A stretch of 64,000 bases of DNA, taken from JAUIIK01 sp963745675. Lineage in GTDB: Bacteria; Chloroflexota; Chloroflexia; Thermomicrobiales; CFX8. The notes beneath the pieces were generated by a model, which was not told the DNA's origin, searched no databases, and saw only the letters and a list, made by a program, of their open reading frames with translations. Position numbers and translations under genes: made by a program. Shown here one piece after another: positions 38,533 to 49,202 of the stretch (the stretch's first letter is position 1; every line of letters begins with the position of its first letter). Location: NCBI GenBank assembly GCA_963745675.1, contig CAVUYM010000013.1, positions 1-64,000 on the forward strand, given 5' to 3'.

Positions 38533-39148
38533 TCAGCCGGCGATCGATAGGCATGGTTGGGCCGGAGCCGGGGAATTGAGATAGTGCAACGTCGAGCCGC
38601 CCAGCGTGACCAGATCACCATCTTTGAGAATTTGCGATCGAATCAAGCGCTCCATTGACCCGCGTCCCGTTGCGGCTTTCCCGGTCAACGATCTCATGGC
38701 GGTTGTCGGGACGACGAATGATCTCGGCATGGTAGGCCGAAACCGTCGGGTGATCGATCACGACCTCGTTATTCGGATAGCGGCCCATGCGGGTACGCGG
38801 CAGAGTTAACGGGAATTCCGTGCCATCGATGAGCAGCCGGGCCTCGGACGCCGTCGCGATATTCATCGGACCCGTAGAACTGATTGGTGGTGGACTGCTA
38901 GCCCGCTCTCCACCAGTGCCGAAGATTCTGTTGTTGAGCGATTCCCAAAAGCCACCGACCGAATCAACGACATCGGGCGCGATCTGGGCAACGGGCAGCG
39001 GTAGAGGGAAGAAGATCGCCGCGCCTGAAACGACACGCAATGGATCATTGCCTTCGTTCTTCGCCAGCATCCCGAGCAGGAACAACTGAGCGAGCCAGAC
39101 GAGTACCAGCAGCACAACAACAACAGTGAAAATATTCTGGGCAGTCAT
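38533..39148 (-). CDS. FHA-domain membrane protein, one frameshift
   Basis: N-terminal transmembrane helix IFTVVVVLLVLVWLAQLFLL (residues 5-24), a second weakly hydrophobic stretch, then a C-terminal FHA domain: TRMGRYPNNEVVIDHPTVSA, YHAEIIRRPDN, DRESRNGTRVNG. The main frame breaks near 38635, and the neighbouring frame supplies LIRSQILKDGDLVTLGGSTL and HYLNSPAPAQPCLSIAG to 38533. FHA domains bind phosphothreonine, so it likely works with a Ser/Thr kinase elsewhere. Start at 39148 after GGGGAGGGGGAG. The start codon overlaps a preceding reading frame's TGA (ATGA), which may be a leader. Confidence 0.75.
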
Positions 39149-39376
39149 TGGCTCCCCCTCCCCAAGGGAAAGCGCAGCCCGATGTGGCTAAAGCGCATGA
39201 TCGACAGAAAAATCCGGACCGCTATTTCATTCGTGGCCGCCCATCCCAGGTTGGCGGCCTGTTCTCCCACACTACCAACGAGTATAACCGAGAAACCGGC
39301 TTCGATGGTTGCCAATCTCAAGAGCGAGGCTGCGCTAGAGTGATCATATGAATCCAGAGTTCGGGGAGGGCAGAGT

Positions 39377-40590
39377 ATGACAACGGGATCGACGGGACCG
39401 CTAGCAGGTGTCCGAGTCCTCGACATCACGACGATGTTTTCGGGCGCATTCGGCGCGACATTGCTCGGTGATTTTGGCGCGGACGTCATCAAAGTCGAAT
39501 TGCCGGGACGCGGCGATACCGTGCGTGGCATGTCGCCATCGAAGGATGGCGTACCGCTACCCTGGACCGTCCTTTCGCGCAACAAGCGGGCGATCACGCT
39601 CGACATCAAGAAACCCGCCGGCCGCGAACTGCTCCTGCGTCTGGTTGGCGAGAGCGATGTTCTCGTCGAGAATTTCAGGCCCGGCACCCTCGATCGATGG
39701 GATCTCTCATACGACGTATTAAAGGAAGCGAACCCCGGCATCATCGTCGTGCGCGTCTCCGGCTACGGCCAGACAGGGCCATATGCGGAGAAAGCCGGCT
39801 TTGGCACACCAGCGACAGCGTTCTCCGGATACAGCTACGTCTCCGGCTTCCCGGATCGCCCGCCGATCAACCAGCCGACGCCGCTAGCCGATTACGTGAC
39901 CGGGCTCTTCGCCTGCATTGCCGCTCTGATGGCGCTCTATCACCGCGACGCGGGAGGTGGCGACGGCCAGGGACAGGAAGCGGATGTCGCGCTCTACGAA
40001 TCGCTCTTCCGGCTGATCGAAGCGTTCGTGCCCTCCTACGACCAGCTTGGCCGGGTGCCGGAGCGCCGCGGTCACGCCATGGAGACGGCCAGCCCGGTCG
40101 GCACCTACCAGTGCAGCGACGGCGGCTGGACGGTCATGACCGCCAGCACCCAGCCGACCTGGGAGCGCTGCGCCAACGCCATCGGCCACCCGGAACTGAT
40201 CGAGGATGAGCGTTTTCTGACCAACGAAACGCGCGTCCAGCATGCCACGCCCTCAATGAGCTACTCGAGCCCTGGTTCGCCGCCCGCACTCGCGACGAAG
40301 CCCAGGTGGTGATGGACAAGCATGGCGTCCCGCTTGCCCCGATCATGTCGATCGCCGACATCTTCGAGAACGAGCAGTACACCGCCCGCGAGAACATCAT
40401 CCGCGTCGACCACCCGACCCTCGGCTCCGTCGCCCTGCCTGGCCTGATCCCCAAGTTCAGCCGCACCCCCGGCGCGGTGAAACACCCCGGCCCGGAACAG
40501 CCCGGAGCCTTCAACGCCGAGGTCTACGGCGACCTGCTGGGGCTTTCGCTAGAGGAGATCGAGCGGCTCAACGCAGAAGGCGTGATCTGA
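39377..40590 (+). CDS. CaiB/BaiF family class III CoA-transferase, one frameshift
   Basis: Transfers CoA between organic acids. N-terminal LAGVRVLDITTMFSGAFGAT and DFGADVIKVELPGRGDTVRG are the family opening; the active-site Asp is in QEADVALYESLFRLIE. The frame slips near 40245, with the second frame continuing LNELLEPWFAARTRDEAQVV and VMDKHGVPLAPIMSIADIFE to LSLEEIERLNAEGVI at 40590. Joined length is about 404 residues, normal. Substrate unknown (formyl-, carnitine- or racemase-type). Divergent from the FHA gene with about 230 bases between. Confidence 0.88.
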
Positions 40591-41044
40591 GGGAGACTCG
40601 CCGGAGCTACTTCGCAGGTGCCGCCGCTTTACCACCTCATCGCCCCATATCTGAATCACCCCACGCGGCCCAATCACGTATCGACCCATGCCAGCGTCAT
40701 CAACTCCTGTGATGGCGTCTGATCCACTTCTGGGAGCTGATGCTGAGAATCTTGGGAAATGGGATATAGAGGAAATCGACAAGCCGCCAAGGATTTTTGT
40801 TTTAGCGGAGGACGCCCCTTATCTCCGGTCACTCTACCTGGATGTTCTTTGGGGGTGGGAGAGGATAGCCGAAGAGGCTCCCTCCCCCAGCCCCTCCCTC
40901 GAAATCGAGGGAGGGGAGGAAGAGTCGGAGATGCATGACCGCCGCGTGGATCGGCTCCCCCTCTCCCCGCGAAGCAGTGGGAGAGGGGGCCGGGGGTGAG
41001 GGAAGAGGCTGTTTCCCTCTTCCCTCTTTCCTGTTCCCTATTCC
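40591..41044. other. Intergenic region with hairpin repeats
   Basis: No supported gene. Two short opposing frames exist around 40650-40850 (IEEIDKPPRIFVLAEDAPYL on plus, GRYVIGPRGVIQIWGDEVVK on minus), neither with an RBS or a family. From 40875 the stretch is CCCTC-type repeats and CCCTATTCCC tracts. Confidence 0.4.
40891..40989. repeat. Pair of CCCTC hairpins
   Basis: Hairpin 1 CCCCTCCCTCGA / TCGAGGGAGGGG (40891-40916), hairpin 2 CCCCCTCTCCC / GGGAGAGGGGG (40957-40989). The first is nearly identical to 14699-14724 and the second to the inner hairpin at 18380-18422. They precede GGGGGTGAGGG at about 40992, as in the element at 18280. Confidence 0.65.
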
Positions 41045-44000
41045 CTAGTCAGCCACCACCGCCGGGATATCCTTCTCAGCCACCGTGCGGTTGAACTGGC
41101 GCACTTCCTCGCTCATCAGCTGGCGGAACTCTTCGATCTTCTGATCGACGTCGCCCATGACCTTCTCCGATCCCTCGACCTGCTGAACGGTCGGCGGGTG
41201 ATCGGCGTTCGAGATCTGTGGCGGCAACGCGCCGAGGGTGTCGGTCAGACCGCCCGGGAAGGCGCGCGGATCGGAAGCGCGGGTTGAGAACATCTCGGCT
41301 TCCAGCGCGTCGAGCTGATCCTTGAGCGCTTGGCCCTGGGTCTTGATATCTTCGTCGTCGGAGCGTTCCATCCAGCTCACAACCTGGCTGCGAACCTTCT
41401 GGAGATCGGTGACCGTCGAGTTCAGCTCGCTGAGCTTGTCGCGCAACTCGATCAACAGTTCGAACTGCTGACGTAGCTCTTTCTTCGACGCCTGAACGCG
41501 CTTGTCCTTCTTGATCTTGAGCTTCTCGTTCTTGACTCTGGCCGTTGGCTTCTAGCCGCACCTTGTACTTGCCAGGAACCGCGACCGGGGCCTTTGAGCG
41601 AGTCGGCCAGCCGCGCATTCGGGGCGCTGCTATCTTCGACCGGTGTCGCGTCCGGGTAACGCAGATCCCAGACGAAGCGGTTTGCGCCAGCCGCCTTCGG
41701 CACACGCGTACCGTTCTTCGTCTCGCTGGAGAACTCGCGCACGACGTTGTCGTCCTCGTCGAGGATCGTCAGTTTCACTTCGACCTGCGGGGGCTTCCTT
41801 GAAGTAGTAGTGGATAACCGCGCCATTGGGCGGGTTCTTGCCGGCGTCGAGCGGCTCGACCTCTGGATCGCCCTGCTCGTTCTCACCGTGGTAGCTCGTG
41901 AGCAGCATGCCGCTGATACGGCCGTAGATCTTCTTGCCCGCGCCGACATTCTGGCCGAGTCGGCCCAGTTCCTTGAAGCGCCGCACCGTACCCGGCTTGT
42001 AAAGCCACATGTCGGCGTTCTGAACTTCGTCGCCGATCTGATGCAGCGGCGAGAGGTCATCAAGGATCCAGAAGCTACGGCCGTGGGTCGCCGCGATCAG
42101 ATCGTTGTTCTTGATGATGACATCATGGATCGGGCAGACCGGCAGGTTGAGCTGGAAGCGTTCCCAGTTCGCGCCGTCATCAAACGAGATGTAGAGGCCG
42201 GTCTCGGTACCGGCGTAGAGCAAGCCCTGGCGCTTCGGATCTTCGCGGATCGTCCGGGTGAACTCATCCTCCGGGATGCCGTTGGTGATCAGCTCCCAGC
42301 TTTGCGCCGTAGTCAGTCGTCTTGAGCAGGTAGGGCTTGGGATCGTCGTGCTTGTAGCGCGTCGCGGCGACGTAGGCAGTCTTCGGCGTCGTGCAGGCGA
42401 TAGCTCGATGATCGAGATCAGCGCCCACTCGGGCAGGAGGTCTGTTGGCGGTGTGATGTTGGTCCAGTTCGCGCCACCGTCTTTCGTGATGTGGATCAGG
42501 CCGTCGTCCGAACCGGCCCACATGACTCCCGCTTCGTGCGGCGATTCCTGGAAGGCGAAGATCGTGCAGTAGTACTCGGCCCCAGTATTGTCCTTGCTGA
42601 TGGGGCCGCCCGATGGCTTGAGCTTTTCAGGATCGTTGCGAGTCAGGTCCGGGCTGATCAACTCCCAGGAGTGGCCCTCATTCGTCGATTTGTGGACGAA
42701 CTGCGAGCAGGCGTAGAGGACGCCCGGATCGTGCGGCGAGAATTCGACCGGGAAGGTCCACTGGAAGCGGAATTTCACGGCTTCCGCGCCGCGTCCCATG
42801 CCGACGACCTCGGGCCAGGCGGTCACGAGACGTTCCTCATAATTGGTGCCGTCATAGCGAACCAGACGGCCATGACCGAGACCGGAACCGATCGCGCCGC
42901 CGTAGGCGATGCTCGGATCGTCCGGGTGGACAGCGATGTAGCCGGATTCGCCACCGCCGGGCTGGATCCATTCCTGGGTCGTGATCGCGCCATTGGCTGA
43001 GCGGCTGGCCAGCGCCAGGGCAGTGTTGTCCTGCTGCGAGCCGTAGACCCAGTAGGGATTCCGGGTGTCGGTGGTGACGTGATAGAACTGCGCCGTCGGC
43101 TGATTGAAGATCGTTGACCAGGAACGCGCGCCATTGAGGCTGACGTTCGCGCCGCCGTCGTTGCCCTGGATCATGCGATTGCTGTCTTCGGGATCGATCC
43201 AGATATCGTGGTTGTCGCCGTGCGGCGTTGGGATCGCTTCGTAGGTCTTGCCGCCGTCAACTGACTTCCAGCATTGCAGGTTCATCACCCAGACGGTGTC
43301 GGCGTCGGACGGATCGGGCATGACGTGCATGTAGTACCAGGCGCGCCGCCGCAGATCGCCCATCGTCGAGACATTTGCCCAGGTCTTGCCGCCGTCGTCG
43401 GAGCGGTACATCGCGCCTTCATCGTGCTCGATCAGCGCCCAGACGCGGTTCGGCTTGGCCGGTGAGGCGCAGATGCCGATCTTGCCGTAGACGCCTTCCT
43501 GAGGCAGACCCGGGTTGCGGCTGATATCCTCCCAGGTGTCGCCGCCGTCGGTCGACTTCCAGATGCCGGAGTCTTCGCCGCCGGAGACGAGCTTCTCGGG
43601 ATGGCGCTGGGCTTCCCACATCGCGGCGTAGAGGGTCCGCGGATTGGTCGGGTCGAGCCAGAGATCGATCGCCCCGGCCTTGTCGCTCTTATAGAGGATC
43701 TTCGACCAGCTCTGACCGCCATCGACCGAGCGGAAGACGCCGCGCTCCTCGTTCGGCCCCCAGGTGTGGCCGAGCGCCGCGACGTAGACGATGTCCGGGT
43801 TGTCGGGATGGATGCGGACCTTCGAGATGTGGCGGGTATCGGCCAGCCCGACGTTGGTCCAGGTGCGGCCCCCGTCCGTCGTCTTGTAGACGCCGTCGCC
43901 GTGGGAGACGTTGCCGCGGATGGCCGTCTCGCCGGTCCCGGCATAGATCACGTTCGGGTCGGACTCCGAGACGGCCAGCGCGCCGATGGCGGACGTGTTG

Positions 44001-44191
44001 AAGAAGCCGTCGGAGATATTCTCCCAGTACTGCCCGGCGTCATCGGACTTCCAGACACCACCGGCACAAGCGCCAAAATAGAAGGTCGCTTTCTCAGTTG
44101 GATGCCCCGCCACAGCGACGACCCGGCCACCGCGATGCGGCCCAATCGAACGCCATTTCAAAGACTTGTATAGGTTCGGATCGACTGTCAT
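41045..44191 (-). CDS. BNR/VPS10-type beta-propeller protein (sialidase-like WD40/YVTN), frameshifted in its C-terminal third
   Basis: About 1,048 residues from ATG 44191 (MTVDPNLYKSLKWRSIGPHR). Repeated Asp-box motifs: WKSDDAGQYW, YKTTDGGRTW, FRSVDGGQSW, WKSTDGGDTW, YRSDDGGKTW, WKSVDGGKTY and ITKDGGANW, forming one or two beta-propellers. The C-terminal part holds a coiled-coil-like domain (LIELRDKLSELNSTVTDLQK, MGDVDQKIEEFRQLMSEEVR) ending AVVAD at 41045. Frameshifts near 42405, 42300, 41790 and 41540. No signal peptide. The family (often called glycosyl hydrolase or sortilin-like) has no proven glycosidase activity, so function remains open. Confidence 0.82.
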
Positions 44192-44428
44192 AGAGTTCCC
44201 CTCCAGGAAGATGCGTGCAGCCTCGTTTCAGCCGTCTAATTTCGCATATTCCGGGGAGGTGGGCAACTACCAGGGAGATCGGCGACGTAGATTATGATTG
44301 GTTGCAAGGGGTCGCAATATCGGTACCAAGACTTGCGCCGTGTTCGATACCGGCGCTCAGATGTGAACGCTAGCTGCGGGCTGAAGCCGTCGCACCCAGG
44401 TTCGTGCCGTTTCGAGGGGATCTACCAT

Positions 44429-44734
44429 ATGAGCCAAACCTCACTGGAGCGGACTCAACTTCATACCCTGCTGAAAGCATTTTTCGAGCAGCATCGTGAT
44501 GAGTACGGCTTGCAGACGCTGGGCTACTTCGGCTCCTACGCTCGTGACGAGGCTGGCGAGGCGAGCGACATCGACATCGTCTTCGATAGCGAGAGGCCGA
44601 ATCTGTTCATGACGGTGATGCTGAAACAAGATCTGGAAGCGTGGCTCGGCTGTCCAGTCGATGTCCTGCAGATTCGGGGGCTGACGAATGATCGCCTCAA
44701 AGCCCGCATCCGGGCCGAGGCGGTTTATGTCTGA
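44429..44734 (+). CDS. MNT-type nucleotidyltransferase (antitoxin of a HEPN/MNT pair)
   Basis: 101 residues. Motif GYFGSYARDEAGEASDIDIV carries the GSxxR and DxD of minimal nucleotidyltransferases, followed by GCPVDVLQIRGLTNDRLKAR. In HEPN/MNT systems this enzyme AMPylates the HEPN RNase toxin to silence it. Start ATG at 44429 is set by the domain; the frame is open upstream to 44294. Its TGA overlaps the ATG of the HEPN remnant by 8 bases, the family's usual arrangement. The catalytic residues are intact, while the partner is broken. Confidence 0.75.
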   Translation: MSQTSLERTQLHTLLKAFFEQHRDEYGLQTLGYFGSYARDEAGEASDIDIVFDSERPNLFMTVMLKQDLEAWLGCPVDVLQIRGLTNDRLKARIRAEAVYV

Positions 44735-45125
44735 AGATCCCGGGGTTGTTGCGTGACCGCCTGACCAGCATTCTGGACGGTCGTTGGAGCGCATACCCAG
44801 AATCGATCGATTCGCCACCAATAGGCACGGATTTCTATGACCACCGACGACGAGGCATCGACCGTATTGGACGTCAATTTGTATGACTTCCTGATCGCTG
44901 TCGGCGAAGAATTCAAGGCAATTGACCGGCGAACAGAGTGAACTCTCGCTCGCTCGTTATCCGGCCGTCAAATGGCGCAGGGGTACATGCGGCGTTCGCG
45001 ATGTTCTCGCGCACGCTCTACTGTTCAAGTAAACGCAGATGAACTCTTCGGCATTTGCCGGGACGGACATCCCTCAATTGATCTCCACCGTACGGCAGAT
45101 GATTCAGGAAAACGAAGATCTTTCA
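44727..45125 (+). pseudogene. HEPN-domain toxin remnant, multiple frameshifts
   Basis: Fragments in shifting frames spell a HEPN (DUF86-like) protein: ATG 44727 then MSEDPGV, RDRLTSILDG, TTDDEASTVLDVNLYDFLIA, VGEEFKAIDRRTE, LARYPAVKW, GVRDVLAHA, VNADELFGICRD and QLISTVRQMIQENEDL. The RxxxxH RNase motif (RDVLAH) is still readable. Five or more breaks over 400 bases, more than the window's average, suggest real decay besides sequencing error. Paired with the MNT gene immediately upstream. Confidence 0.6.
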
Positions 45126-45271
45126 CGTTCGGACGTCAATCGGAAGTCTCCACAAGTGATGGCCGTTATCTGGATATATTGTTTTCAGCACGCATGGTCT
45201 GAACATTCACTGCGACACATCGCTGCGCAGATTCTCCATTCCGTGGAATGCACTCGGTTGCGCGCAGATGT

Positions 45272-45445
45272 GCTACTCGACATCGACATCGTCTTCGACA
45301 GCGATAGGCCGAATCTGTTCATGACGGCGATGCTCAAGCAAGATCTGGAGGATGGCTTGGCCGTCCAGTCGATGTCCTGCAATTACGTGGCATGACCAAC
45401 CACCGGCTCAAGGCTCGCATACAGACTGAAGCGGTCTATGTCTGA
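45272..45445 (+). pseudogene. Second, partial copy of the MNT antitoxin
   Basis: DIDIVFDSDRPNLFMTAMLK and, after a frameshift, GMTNHRLKARIQTEAVYV repeat the C-terminal half of the MNT protein at 44560-44734 nearly word for word; its 3' end also reproduces the overlapping HEPN start ATGTCTGACGATCCC. So the whole MNT-HEPN unit was duplicated in tandem and the second copy largely lost. No complete ORF remains. Confidence 0.7.
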
Positions 45446-45503
45446 CGATCCCAGGTTGCTGTGAGAACGTCTAACAAGCGTTCCGGGGCTTGGGAGTTTC
45501 CGC

Positions 45504-47306
45504 TCAGGCAATATCACGCCCGCTACCGCCAGCGTTGAGAACCTCAGCTTCATTGACACCCGAGGCCTGGGCGATGCCGAAGGTCAGGTCTGGCTGTTCG
45601 ATTCGGGCGGCCATCTGCTCGCCGGACGAAGGGAGTGACCGCCGGAGAATGAAGTATCCGACGGCGCCGGCCACAACCGAGCCAGCGAGCACCCCAATCC
45701 GCGCCTCGTCAGCGACTGCGCCGACCCCAAAAGCAAGCTCGGTGATAAAGAGCGACATTGTAAAACCAATACCGCCCAACCAGGCGACGGCGAAGAGTTG
45801 TTGCCAGCTGATTGAGGCAGGCAATCGAGCAATGCCAACCCGCACCGCCAGCCAGGAGAAGAGGGTTATCCCTACCGGCTTACCGACCACCAGACCGGCG
45901 ATGACACCCCACGTCACCAGGCTTCCAATCGCATTCCCAAAGCCATCCACCACCGGAATTCCCGCATTGGCGAAGGCGAAGAGGGGCAAGACGCCAAAGG
46001 TGATCCACGGATACAGCTGGTGCTGGAAGTGTGTCAGTGGTGTTTCTACCTGTTCGGTCAATTCTTCCAGTGCCTGGGTCACCTGCTGCTGCGGCTCATT
46101 GCTGAGCACCGTTGGCGCCATGAAGCAGGAACGTTCGAATTCATCCATGAGCTGTCGTCCACGCACCAGGAATTCGCTCGGATTGATCCATGATCTTGCC
46201 GGTACGATCATCGCTACCAGTACTCCGGCAATTGTTCCGTGAATCCCCGACTCGAACACCGCCAGCCACACGGCAACACCCAGAAAGGCATAGACTGGCC
46301 AACGCTGGATCCCGGCGCGATTAGCAATGACGAGCGCCAGAAGCAGGAGCGCGGCGACGACAAGTGCCTCCCACACGAGATTCTCGGTATAGAAGACCGC
46401 GATGACCAGCACAGCCAGGATGTCGTCGACTATTGCAAATGCAGTGAGAAAGACGAGGAGCAACGGCCGCACCCGGCCCGCAAACAGACTGATAATACCG
46501 AGTGAGAAGGCTGTATCCGTCCCAATTGGGATGCCCCAGCCGTCTATGCCATTTCCACTCAGATTCAACACGAGGAAGATCACAGCCGGAATGATCGCAC
46601 CCCCGATCGCCGCCGAAATCGGGAGCGCGGCCTGCCGCACGTAGCGTAGTTCTCCGACCAGAATCTCACGCTTGATTTCGAGGCCGAGGAAGAAGAAGAA
46701 CAGAGCCATCAGGCAATCATTTACCCAGTGCTGCAGCGACTCGGTAATCCCATGATTCACCGTACCGATCGTTAGCTTGGTTTCCCAGAAGCGGGTGTAG
46801 GCGTCTGACCACGGCGAGTTGGCGAGGAAAAGCGCCAGAATCGTCCCGAGCATCAGGAGTCCGATGCCCGAGACACTGACCCGGACATAGTCCTCCAGCG
46901 GGGTCAGCAGCATGCGTAGAGGCGCCTCCTGGGCTGTGCCGGTGATATTTGTGATCGGTCGCGCTTCCTCGGCAAGCTCAGCACCCCGCGCAGCCCAGAT
47001 CTGCTGCTCTTCCGATTCCTCCCAGCGGCGCATATCGCTCTCTCGCTCGAAGCGCAACATGGTTCGGTAGGGGATGTCGGGACGCACCGGGCGGACGACG
47101 TTGACGCCAAGAAAGCCTGGGAAATTCGAGGCTGCGCTGGCGATACCGCGGAGGTACTGCTCGAAGTCCTGCTCGCGGCCTGGACGCACGCGTTGAGTGA
47201 TGTTGACTGTTATTGCCGCGTCGTCGACGACATTCTGATCAGGTTCAGGAGACCGCTCGCGATCCGTCTCGCTCGTCTCATACTCCCCGTTTCTCAAGCT
47301 GGTCAT
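45504..47306 (-). CDS. nhaA: NhaA-type Na+/H+ antiporter with N-terminal antibiotic-biosynthesis-monooxygenase (ABM) domain
   Basis: 600 residues. Residues about 30-115 form a ferredoxin-like ABM domain (AAITVNITQRVRPGREQDFE, YRTMLRFERESDMRRWEESE). The rest is NhaA, with about 11 membrane helices: GIGLLMLGTILALFLANSPW, IGTDTAFSLGIISLF and the Asp-Asp sodium/proton site in AFAIVDDILAVLVIAVF, then a gating region near FANAGIPV. It exchanges protons for sodium at high pH or salt. ABM domains normally stand alone in quinol or heme enzymes, so the fusion is unusual. The start at 47306 overlaps the UBP zinc-finger gene by 29 bases; RBS weak, so the true start could be nearer the ABM domain. Confidence 0.85.
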   Translation of the reverse strand: MTSLRNGEYETSETDRERSPEPDQNVVDDAAITVNITQRVRPGREQDFEQYLRGIASAASNFPGFLGVNVVRPVRPDIPYRTMLRFERESDMRRWEESEEQQIWAARGAELAEEARPITNITGTAQEAPLRMLLTPLEDYVRVSVSGIGLLMLGTILALFLANSPWSDAYTRFWETKLTIGTVNHGITESLQHWVNDCLMALFFFFLGLEIKREILVGELRYVRQAALPISAAIGGAIIPAVIFLVLNLSGNGIDGWGIPIGTDTAFSLGIISLFAGRVRPLLLVFLTAFAIVDDILAVLVIAVFYTENLVWEALVVAALLLLALVIANRAGIQRWPVYAFLGVAVWLAVFESGIHGTIAGVLVAMIVPARSWINPSEFLVRGRQLMDEFERSCFMAPTVLSNEPQQQVTQALEELTEQVETPLTHFQHQLYPWITFGVLPLFAFANAGIPVVDGFGNAIGSLVTWGVIAGLVVGKPVGITLFSWLAVRVGIARLPASISWQQLFAVAWLGGIGFTMSLFITELAFGVGAVADEARIGVLAGSVVAGAVGYFILRRSLPSSGEQMAARIEQPDLTFGIAQASGVNEAEVLNAGGSGRDIA

Positions 47307-47568
47307 CTGGGGCTATCATCATCTGATCGACATAGCACCACATCCAGTCCTCACCGGGTTCAAACGACTGGATGATGGGATGGCCAGTGGCGTGAAAGTG
47401 CGCTGCGGCATGTTTGTTTTTGGAGGAGTCACAGCAAGCGACATGGCCGCAGATACGACAGATGCGGAGATGCAGCCAGGTATCGCCCAATTCCAGACAT
47501 TCTTGACAGACATCGCTCGAGGGCGTCACCGCACGAATCTGATCCAGGTGGCTACAGGTCTTTGCCAT
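47278..47568 (-). CDS. UBP-type zinc-finger domain protein
   Basis: 96 residues from MAKTCSHLDQIRAV. Zinc ligands: CSHL, CQECLELGDTWLHLRIC, RICGHVACC and the His region KHAAAHFHATGHPIIQSF, all of the ubiquitin-specific-protease-like ZnF-UBP pattern. In eukaryotes this domain binds the free ubiquitin C-terminus; in bacteria its partner is unknown. It is translated just before and overlapping the ABM-NhaA gene by 29 bases, so the two are expressed together. The frame is open upstream, but MAKTCSHL is the typical start. Confidence 0.82.
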   Translation of the reverse strand: MAKTCSHLDQIRAVTPSSDVCQECLELGDTWLHLRICRICGHVACCDSSKNKHAAAHFHATGHPIIQSFEPGEDWMWCYVDQMMIAPDDQLEKRGV

Positions 47569-47982
47569 CAACCTCGTTCGTTTCGTTCTACGCCGAAAAG
47601 GCACACGGAATCAGATTGCAGAGTATCTAGCATCTCTAGAGATATCGCCACCCGGCAAGCTTCGCCGCGCATTCCCTCAGAGTTTCTGGTGGAGTGGCAC
47701 ATCCACGAGAGCGATAGCGAAGATGATATGCCGAATACTTCATCCACCATCACCCGCTCTAATCCTTGAAACTGCTCTGTAGGGCACCTTGCAGCAACCC
47801 GAAGATCTTACCGACGGTCATCGTCATGCCCTGAAATCACGCCTATCCCGTCCATGACGCTACAAGGCCGAAGCGAACAACCACCGGCTGTTCCTGCGCC
47901 GCATACGACGCGAATCTTCGGCCCTCTACCCCTTTGCTAATTTCTCAGGAGCATCTCTCCGGATTCCCGAACTCTGCCGCGC
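47569..47982. other. Intergenic region, nothing clearly supported
   Basis: About 410 bases between the zinc-finger gene and the dipeptidase stop. Plus-strand ORF 47380-47769 overlaps the zinc-finger gene antisense and has no RBS or recognisable content. No hairpin of note. Confidence 0.4.
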
Positions 47983-49043
47983 TCAAGCTGTCCACACCCG
48001 CTGCAGCAGATTGCTCCAGTTGCCGTGGAAGATGAGTTCGATGTCGGATTCGGCATAACCACGGCTACGAAGTAGCTCGGCGATCTTCTGGAGGTCGTCG
48101 ATGGTGTTGAGATCATTGGGTGTCTGTTCGGTGCCGTAACCGCCATCGAGGTCGCTGCCGATCGCTGCGTGACGGGCGTTGCCGGCCAGCTGGCAGACGT
48201 AGTCGATGTGGTCGACGACGGTGTTGAGGCTGACATTCTCCGGCGTCGTCTCGCCGCGAATCCAGTTGGGCTGGAGCATCCAGGCATCCAGCACCGCGCC
48301 GATGACGGCGTCGCGTTCGATCAGGTGACGCAGCATGTCGTCGGTCAGCTGGCGGTCGCCGGGGACGAGGGCGCGGCAGTTCGAGTGCGTCGCCAGGACC
48401 GGCCCTTTGAAGTGCTCGACCGCTTCCCAGAAGCTGTCGTCCGAGAGATGGGTCACGTCGAGGATCATCTTCTCCAGCCCGTCCATCTCGGTCAGGAGAT
48501 CCCGGCCCATCTGGGTCAGCCCGCCGACGCTCTCGTCCCCTTGGCGTAGGCGCTCGGGCCGTAGTGAGCCAGGCTGATGACCCTCAATCCCTGCTCCCAC
48601 CATGCGCCAACCTGCGACGGCTCGACGATTGGGTCAGCACCTTCCATAGTAAGCACCATGCCGAGCGGGGTGGCGTCTGGATCTGCTTCCCAGTCTTGCA
48701 AGTGAGCTTCGTAGGAGGGCCAGTCGCTGATCATCCGGATGACGCCCTGGCGCTCGAGTTCGAGGTAGTAAGCGAGCTGTCCCTGAGCGTGAGCGTAGGC
48801 GATCTCGTGCGTCCGATAGCCGCCGCGAACTGCGCCCGGCTGGATGACGCGAGCGATGACTGTGCAGAAAGTGATCGCGATCTCTCCACGGCGCATTTCG
48901 GGAAATGCAACGGTACCGGCTGCCCGGCCCTTCTGCTCCATGCCCTCTTCGAGCGCCCGCGTCTCGTGGACCGGCAGTTTCAGATCCCGATTCCAGTTCA
49001 GCGCGTTCATCGCCAGGTCGAGATGTCCATCAATCAGCAGCAT
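47983..49043 (-). CDS. Membrane-dipeptidase-like enzyme (peptidase M19), one frameshift
   Basis: Zinc dipeptidase of the renal dipeptidase family. Metal ligands: DGHLDLAMNA (HxD), Glu in LTMEGADPIVE, His in DVTHLSDDSF and THSNCRALVPG, Asp in IGSDLDGGYG. The frame slips near 48530: the first frame ends SAYAKGTR and the second continues GDESVGGLTQMGRDLLTEMD to LLQRVWTA. Joined length is about 353 residues, normal. A damaged copy of its 5' end lies at 51809-51901. Hydrolyses dipeptides, some with D-residues. Confidence 0.85.
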
Positions 49044-49202
49044 AGGTTCGCCTCCGGTTCTAGCAGCGTGATGTTCCGTTCAAGACAATTTCAGTGTCGG
49101 GTGTGGGCGAAAATACCCTCAGCATCGCTACAGGTACTCCTCGAGCAGACTGAACGCGCGCGCGTCATGCACGTTGAAGCTGAACTGCCCGGAATCATCG
49201 AT

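Noticed and set aside
38420..38583. Plus-strand zinc-ribbon-like string YCGGRFGPRGGETCDVCG between the FHA and TPR genes
   Set aside because: No start codon with RBS, opposite to both neighbours, and the surrounding text is unnatural; possible chance.
39145..39340. Minus-strand frame ending with an ATGA overlap at the FHA gene start
   Set aside because: Only about 55 codons without an RBS-supported start; the overlap could be due to the G-rich RBS itself.
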